A stretch of 10,222 nucleotides of DNA from Burkholderia sp. GTDB taxonomy: Bacteria; Pseudomonadota; Gammaproteobacteria; Burkholderiales; Burkholderiaceae. The DNA lies in NCBI GenBank assembly GCA_028292565.1, contig JAQGMD010000386.1, positions 1-10,222 of the forward strand, written 5' to 3'. Each line of letters opens with the position of its first letter. Position 1 is the stretch's first letter. Position numbers and translations under genes: made by a program. The notes beneath the pieces were generated by a model. That model worked only from the letters and a program-made list of their open reading frames with translations. It searched no databases and was not told the origin of the DNA. This document shows, piece after piece, positions 6,215-10,222 of this stretch.

Positions 6215-9200
6215 GTGAGCACAGATCACCTGCAGGCCTGGTTCGCAAAAGCCTGGAGCGCGTGGCAAACGCAGCGCCCGGTGCGGCACATTCCCGTGGT
6301 CGAGGAGTACGAGCCGCGTTTGCTTTACTCGGCTGACCCGATCACGGCCGGGCTTGCGCTGGCCGGACCTGGCCAGGTGGTCGAGCAACGGCTCGTCGAT
6401 GATGCAGGTGAGTTTGTTTCTTCTTCCTCCACAACGTTGCAGGCGCAGGAGCGTCGGCGCGAGTTGCTGATCGTCGGCGCCGGCATCGAGGACAGCAAGA
6501 CGCTGCTCGACGGCCTCGAAAGCGACGATCGCGAAATCGAAGTACTCGTGCTTGATCCCTCGCGCGACAGCATCGATCAAATCAGCGCAGCGTTGGCCGG
6601 CCGGCATGACCTGGCGGCGATCCATATCCTGTCGCATGGCGCGAGCGGCCAATTGCAGTTGGGCGCCACGACGCTCGATTCCGCACAACTCACGGCGCGT
6701 GCCGATGAAATCAGCCGCTGGGGCCAGGCGCTGCAGGCTGATGGCGACATCCTCCTGTATGGATGCGACGTCGCGGCCGATGCCTCCGGCGCAGCGTTTG
6801 TGCACCAATTGTCAGCGCTGACCGGTGCCGACGTTGCCGCCAGCGACGACCTCACCGGAGACAACCTGCTACAGGGCGACTGGACACTTGAGTACACCAC
6901 CGGCGCGATCGAAACGGCTCTCGCCGTCAATGCATCGGTGCAGCGGCAATGGACCGGAGTGCTCGAAGCGCGAGTGAACACCACCACAGCCGGGGGGCAA
7001 AGCAATGCCGCGGTGGCAATCGCCCCGGACGGCAGCTTCGTTGTCACCTGGGCCAGCGGCGGCGGTCTCGATGGCGAAGACAGCGGTATTTTCCTGCAGC
7101 GGTATGACGCTGTAGGGAACCGACTCGGGGCGGAGGTCCAGGTCAACACCGATTTTGCAGAGGAGCAGATCAGCCCGTCGGTAGGCATGGATGCCAACGG
7201 TGGCTTTGTGGTTACATGGGCCAGCGACAGCGGGAATGGCGCGGACGACGACGGCTGGAGCATCCGCGCCCAACGCTTCAGTGCGGATGGCAGCAAGGCC
7301 GGTGTTGAATTCGTCGTTAACAAGGGAATCAAGGGCGATCAGGATCAACCGGTTGTCTCGGTCGCTGCGGACGGTCAGTTCGTGATTGCCTGGCGCAGCG
7401 ACGCAAGTAGCGGGTCGGATATTTACGTCCGTCACTTCGATGCGAACGGAGTCGCATTGCGGAGCGATGTATTGGTGGTTAACTCGGATGGCAGCCAGGC
7501 CAATCCCGCCATCGCGATCAATAGCGATGGCAGCTACGTCGTTGCCTGGCAGAGCAACAAGGGCGGCAGCGGAAAATCCATCTTTGCCCAGCGTTTCAAC
7601 AGCGATGATTCCCGGCTCGGCGCCGAATTTCGCGTCAATACCTACGACATCAACGACCAGACGCGGCCGACGGTTGCGACTGACGGCAATGGTGCGTTCG
7701 TGATCGCCTGGACCAGCACCGACCAGGATGGCTCGGGCGATGGCGTGTATGCGCAGTTATTCGCATCCGACGGCACGAAGGCCGGAAGCGAATTCCGCGT
7801 CAACACGTACACCAACAACGACCAGGACCTCCCGGCCGCCGCAATGGATGGGAACGGTAGTTTCATCATTTCGTGGTCTAGCCGGAAACAGGATGACCCC
7901 GCATCAACCGGCATTTACGCACAGCGCTATAGTCCGGATGGCGCCGCGACAGGAGCGCCAGTCCTTGTGAACAGCACCGTCGCCGGCAGGCAGGATAGTC
8001 CGGCAGTCGCGATGAACAGTCGCGGCGACACGGTAATCGCCTGGGACGGCAACGGCGCCGCGGATCGCTCCGGTATTTTCATGGCCGCCTACGTGGCGGC
8101 CAATGTTGCGCCATCAGCCAAGCTCGACATCGTTATTACAGACCAGATCACATCGGTGAACAGCACGGCGCCAGGCGTGCTGGCCAACGACATCGATCCG
8201 GAAGGTTCGCCACTGGTCGTACAGGGAATCCTCGCAGGCGCGACCGGAGCGCCGGTGGCGGTTACTGCGGCAGGCGTCACGATCACCGGCGCTTATGGGG
8301 AGCTGTTCATCAGGAGCGACGGGTCTTACGTTTACACGCCCAATTCGACCACGGCCAGAGGATTGGCAGCCGGGCAGTCGGCTGACGATCTGTTCACTTA
8401 CGTCATCAGCGATGATAAAAACGCAAGCGCGTCGTCCACGCTTACCTTTGTGGTGCAGGGCGTGAATGACGCGCCGGTGGCGAACGACAACATCTACGTG
8501 GTGGACAAGCTCGGTACGCTCAATGTGGCTGCGCGTGGTGTGCTCGCCAACGACGCCGACCCGGACGTGGCGCCGGTGCCGGACGTACTCACTGTCAGCG
8601 CGATAAACGACATGTCGAACAAGGTCGGCGCAGCTCTCTATGGTTCGTACGGCACCCTGACGCTGCGCGCCGATGGCAGTTTGCACTATGCGCCGGATCT
8701 GCTGAATGTACTCGTGCGCAGCCTGCTGTCCGGCCAACAGCTGGTCGACGCTTTCTCCTACAGTATCTCCGACGGGAACGGCGGTATCGCAAGGGCCATG
8801 GTAAAAATTAATATCGTGAGCCCCAATTCGGCGCCGGCCGCAACTGACGACTCGGGATACGTGGTTCAGGAGGATGGCGTGCTCGCTGTCCCAGTCGCCG
8901 GAGGTGTGTTGGCGAACGATACGGACCTCGACGGTAACGCGCTCTCCGCAGTGCTGGCAAGTGGTCCGGCACATGGCCGCCTGGTCGTCAACCAGGACGG
9001 CTCGTTCGTCTACACGCCGGATCCGCTTTACCACGGCGCGGACAGCTTCACCTATCGGGCCAGCGATGGCTCGCTGAACTCCAGCCTGGCCACTGTCTTG
9101 TTGACTGTCACCCACGTCAACCATGCCCCGGTTGTGCAAGACGACGATGCATTCATCATGCAGGACAACGTCCTGTTGGTCTCGGCCGCTAACGGATTGC

Positions 9201-10222
9201 TGGCCAACGATACCGAACCGGATGCAAGCGATACCCTGGCCATTACCGGCATTCGGGTCGGCAACACGTTCATCCCGGTCGTGGCGGGATCGCCAACCAT
9301 CATCGTCACCGACTACGGCACCCTTGAGGTCGCCAGCGACGGTAGCTACAGTTACGTATCCGACGGCGCGGCAAGCAAATCGTTGGGCGCCGGTTCCATT
9401 TCCAATGACGTATTCACCTACACAGTGAGCGACGGGCAAGGCGGGACGGCCACTGCGGAGTTGGCAATCCGCATTACCGGGAGCAATGATGCTCCTGCGG
9501 TCAGCGGAGTCGTCGCGAATCAATCGACTGATGACAAGGCCAGTACCACGCCGTTTTCCAACGTGATCATTGGTGATGTCGACAGCCCGTCACAAACGCT
9601 CACGGTCACTATCACGCTCGATTTGCCGGCGAAAGGAATGCTGTCAAATCTGTCCGGTGGTACCTATGATGCAGCTACCGGCGTGTTCAGTTTCACCGGC
9701 TCGGCAGTAAAGGTGACCGCTGCGGTGCGCGGTCTGGTTTTTGCGCCGACGGAGAACCGCGTAACGCCCGGCTTGACTGAAACTACTGCCCTTGCGATTA
9801 CCGTCAATGATGGTATCGCAGCGACGACCGACGTGACGACCACTGTAGTAACCACTTCCATCAATGATGCGCCGGGGATTTCCGGCGCCGTTGCCGTCCA
9901 GGCCGTGGCTGACAATGCCGTGTTGAACCCGTTCTCCACCGTCACCTTCGGCGATGCAGATAACCCGTCGCAGCCGCTTACCGTCCGTATTACGATCGAT
10001 GCGACGGTCAAAGGAAAACTGTCGAACCTGGGCGGCGGCGCCTATGACTACGCCACCGGTACCTATAGTTTCACCGGCTCGGCCGCACAAGCGACCGCTG
10101 TGGTGCCGGCCCTTGTTTTTACGCCAACCGAAAACAGGGTTACGCCGGGCTCAAGCGAAACTGCTGCGTTTGCGATTACCGTCAAAGATGGCATCGCCGA
10201 AACCGATGTGAGGATCACTGTA
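6215..10222 (+). CDS. giant modular surface protein (LEPR-xLL-like, DUF4347, propeller, VCBS/Ig repeats), 3' end missing
   Basis: An open frame of 1336 codons starts at GTG 6215 and reaches the window edge without a stop. GGAGG at 6205-6209, five bases upstream, supports this start. No Sec signal peptide is visible; the N-terminus is Trp-rich and soluble-looking. Domains in order: EPRLLYSADP motif (residues 33-42), DUF4347 (about 83-226), seven Trp-marked repeats (254-629, probably a beta-propeller), four VCBS/cadherin-like domains (about 630-1090, each with a VLAND or LLAND motif and a D-G-S-Y/F-x-Y strand) and two Ig-like repeats of 126 residues (1095 onward, the second cut by the edge). 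Acidic loops such as NDTDLDGN suggest calcium binding. Proteins of this build are very large extracellular adhesins or matrix proteins in proteobacteria. The specific target is unknown. It is the last gene seen and the likely cargo of the preceding export genes. Confidence 0.93.
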   Translation, partial: MSTDHLQAWFAKAWSAWQTQRPVRHIPVVEEYEPRLLYSADPITAGLALAGPGQVVEQRLVDDAGEFVSSSSTTLQAQERRRELLIVGAGIEDSKTLLDGLESDDREIEVLVLDPSRDSIDQISAALAGRHDLAAIHILSHGASGQLQLGATTLDSAQLTARADEISRWGQALQADGDILLYGCDVAADASGAAFVHQLSALTGADVAASDDLTGDNLLQGDWTLEYTTGAIETALAVNASVQRQWTGVLEARVNTTTAGGQSNAAVAIAPDGSFVVTWASGGGLDGEDSGIFLQRYDAVGNRLGAEVQVNTDFAEEQISPSVGMDANGGFVVTWASDSGNGADDDGWSIRAQRFSADGSKAGVEFVVNKGIKGDQDQPVVSVAADGQFVIAWRSDASSGSDIYVRHFDANGVALRSDVLVVNSDGSQANPAIAINSDGSYVVAWQSNKGGSGKSIFAQRFNSDDSRLGAEFRVNTYDINDQTRPTVATDGNGAFVIAWTSTDQDGSGDGVYAQLFASDGTKAGSEFRVNTYTNNDQDLPAAAMDGNGSFIISWSSRKQDDPASTGIYAQRYSPDGAATGAPVLVNSTVAGRQDSPAVAMNSRGDTVIAWDGNGAADRSGIFMAAYVAANVAPSAKLDIVITDQITSVNSTAPGVLANDIDPEGSPLVVQGILAGATGAPVAVTAAGVTITGAYGELFIRSDGSYVYTPNSTTARGLAAGQSADDLFTYVISDDKNASASSTLTFVVQGVNDAPVANDNIYVVDKLGTLNVAARGVLANDADPDVAPVPDVLTVSAINDMSNKVGAALYGSYGTLTLRADGSLHYAPDLLNVLVRSLLSGQQLVDAFSYSISDGNGGIARAMVKINIVSPNSAPAATDDSGYVVQEDGVLAVPVAGGVLANDTDLDGNALSAVLASGPAHGRLVVNQDGSFVYTPDPLYHGADSFTYRASDGSLNSSLATVLLTVTHVNHAPVVQDDDAFIMQDNVLLVSAANGLLANDTEPDASDTLAITGIRVGNTFIPVVAGSPTIIVTDYGTLEVASDGSYSYVSDGAASKSLGAGSISNDVFTYTVSDGQGGTATAELAIRITGSNDAPAVSGVVANQSTDDKASTTPFSNVIIGDVDSPSQTLTVTITLDLPAKGMLSNLSGGTYDAATGVFSFTGSAVKVTAAVRGLVFAPTENRVTPGLTETTALAITVNDGIAATTDVTTTVVTTSINDAPGISGAVAVQAVADNAVLNPFSTVTFGDADNPSQPLTVRITIDATVKGKLSNLGGGAYDYATGTYSFTGSAAQATAVVPALVFTPTENRVTPGSSETAAFAITVKDGIAETDVRITV
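6308..6340 (+). other. LEPR-xLL-type N-terminal motif
   Basis: Residues 32-42 of the giant protein read YEPRLLYSADP. They match the short N-terminal motif known as LEPR-xLL, except that Tyr replaces the first Leu. The motif is known from near the N-termini of very large repeat-rich bacterial surface proteins. It lies about 30 residues from the start, where a sorting or export signal would be expected, and there is no hydrophobic signal peptide nearby. A targeting role is inferred. Confidence 0.8.
6461..6892 (+). other. DUF4347 domain with His/Cys pair
   Basis: Residues about 83-226 of the giant protein match the DUF4347 pattern: an opening beta strand (ELLIVGAGIEDS), VLDPSRDSIDQISAAL, IHILSHGASGQLQLG, DILLYGCDVAADASGAAFV, LTGADVAASDDLTGD and a closing GDWTLE. 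His141 in SHG and Cys184 in GCD are spaced and placed like the catalytic dyad of caspase-like clan CD peptidases and CHAT domains. Enzymatic activity is inferred, not shown; the domain is found near the N-terminus of many giant surface proteins. Confidence 0.9.
6974..8101 (+). repeat. seven tandem ~55-residue repeats, probable seven-bladed beta-propeller
   Basis: Units begin at 6974, 7142, 7316, 7478, 7634, 7799 and 7967. Each starts with VN and runs through a pattern of Q..P.VA.D..G.FVV.W.S, an acidic Gly-rich loop, I.AQRF...G and G.EF. Exactly seven copies of the central Trp are present (VTW, VTW, IAW, VAW, IAW, ISW, IAW). Unit lengths are 56, 58, 54, 52, 55, 56 and about 45 residues. Units 5 and 6 also share clear DNA similarity around their starts (7625-7660 and 7790-7825). 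Seven units of this length fit one closed propeller; the fold is inferred. Confidence 0.82.
8102..9484 (+). repeat. four tandem VCBS/cadherin-like domains
   Basis: Domain starts are near 8102, 8462, 8825 and 9119, with lengths of about 120, 121, 98 and 122 residues. Each has a GVLAND or GLLAND motif followed by an acidic D.D/E segment, a GTL or GRL strand, DGSxxY, a DxFxYxxSD strand and a hinge such as VNDAP, NSAP, VNHAP or SNDAP leading to the next domain. The third is the shorter cadherin-like (Big_9) type with PLYHGADSFTYRASDG; the others are VCBS-like. Such stalk domains extend surface proteins and usually bind calcium at their joints. Confidence 0.88.
9485..10222 (+). repeat. tandem pair of 126-residue Ig-like repeats, second incomplete
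   Basis: Two copies of a different beta-sandwich repeat lie 378 bases apart (compare 9497 with 9875). Both carry SGxVAxQ, PFSxVxxGDxDxPSQ, LTVxIT, KGxLSNLxGGxYDxATG, SFTGSA, the P-T-E-N-R-V-T-P-G segment and AITVxDGIA, with ND-A-P hinges before each. The DNA is also alike, including an identical 16-base stretch around agtttcaccggctcgg in both. The second copy runs off the window, and more copies may follow. Confidence 0.88.

Noticed and set aside
8114..9523. Long antisense open frame of 469 codons opposite the giant protein gene
   Set aside because: It mirrors the codon pattern of the repeat domains on the + strand; its product is rich in Arg, Val, His and Gly with no recognisable domain.
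9485..10222. CRISPR-like or mobile-element direct repeats
   Set aside because: The repeats are in frame, 378 bases long and encode matching Ig-like domains; there are no short identical repeats with unique spacers and no inverted ends.

Overview
The window is one stretch of tightly packed genes, all on the + strand. It reads as a single operon devoted to making and exporting a very large surface or secreted protein. High GC content, G/C-rich third codon positions and the protein families present suggest a proteobacterium. The style of the repeats and of the N-terminal EPRLL motif fits Burkholderiales (for example Oxalobacteraceae-like soil or water bacteria), but that placement is inference. 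No RNA genes, insertion sequences, CRISPR arrays or non-coding stretches longer than about 13 bases were seen.

Layout. Positions 2-1195 hold the 3' part of a GAF-HlyD type membrane fusion protein whose start lies before the window. Positions 1183-3333, overlapping it by 13 bases, encode a polytopic M50 (site-2-protease-like) membrane protein with an N-terminal PqqD-like domain and a C-terminal HlyD-like arm. One base later, 3335-5305 encodes a compact SecA-like ATPase with all the motor motifs but without the usual C-terminal third. Positions 5318-6202 encode a second, exported membrane fusion protein (RND/HlyD type). From a GTG at 6215 an open frame runs without a stop to the window end (1336 codons, incomplete). 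It encodes a giant modular protein: an N-terminal EPRLL motif of the LEPR-xLL kind, a DUF4347 domain with a conserved His/Cys pair, seven tandem repeats each with a conserved Trp (probably a seven-bladed beta-propeller), four VCBS/cadherin-like domains, and a tandem pair of a different Ig-like repeat that continues past the edge.

How they may work together. The giant protein has no recognisable Sec signal peptide, yet its domains are typical of extracellular adhesins. The genes before it supply an ATP-driven motor related to SecA, an inner-membrane metalloprotease scaffold with a periplasmic arm, and two further periplasmic adaptor arms. No ABC transporter, RND pump, TolC-like outer membrane protein or SecYEG gene is in the window. 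The most economical reading is a dedicated, non-canonical export and possibly processing route for the giant protein. I know of no experimentally characterised counterpart, and this role is inferred from gene order and families only.
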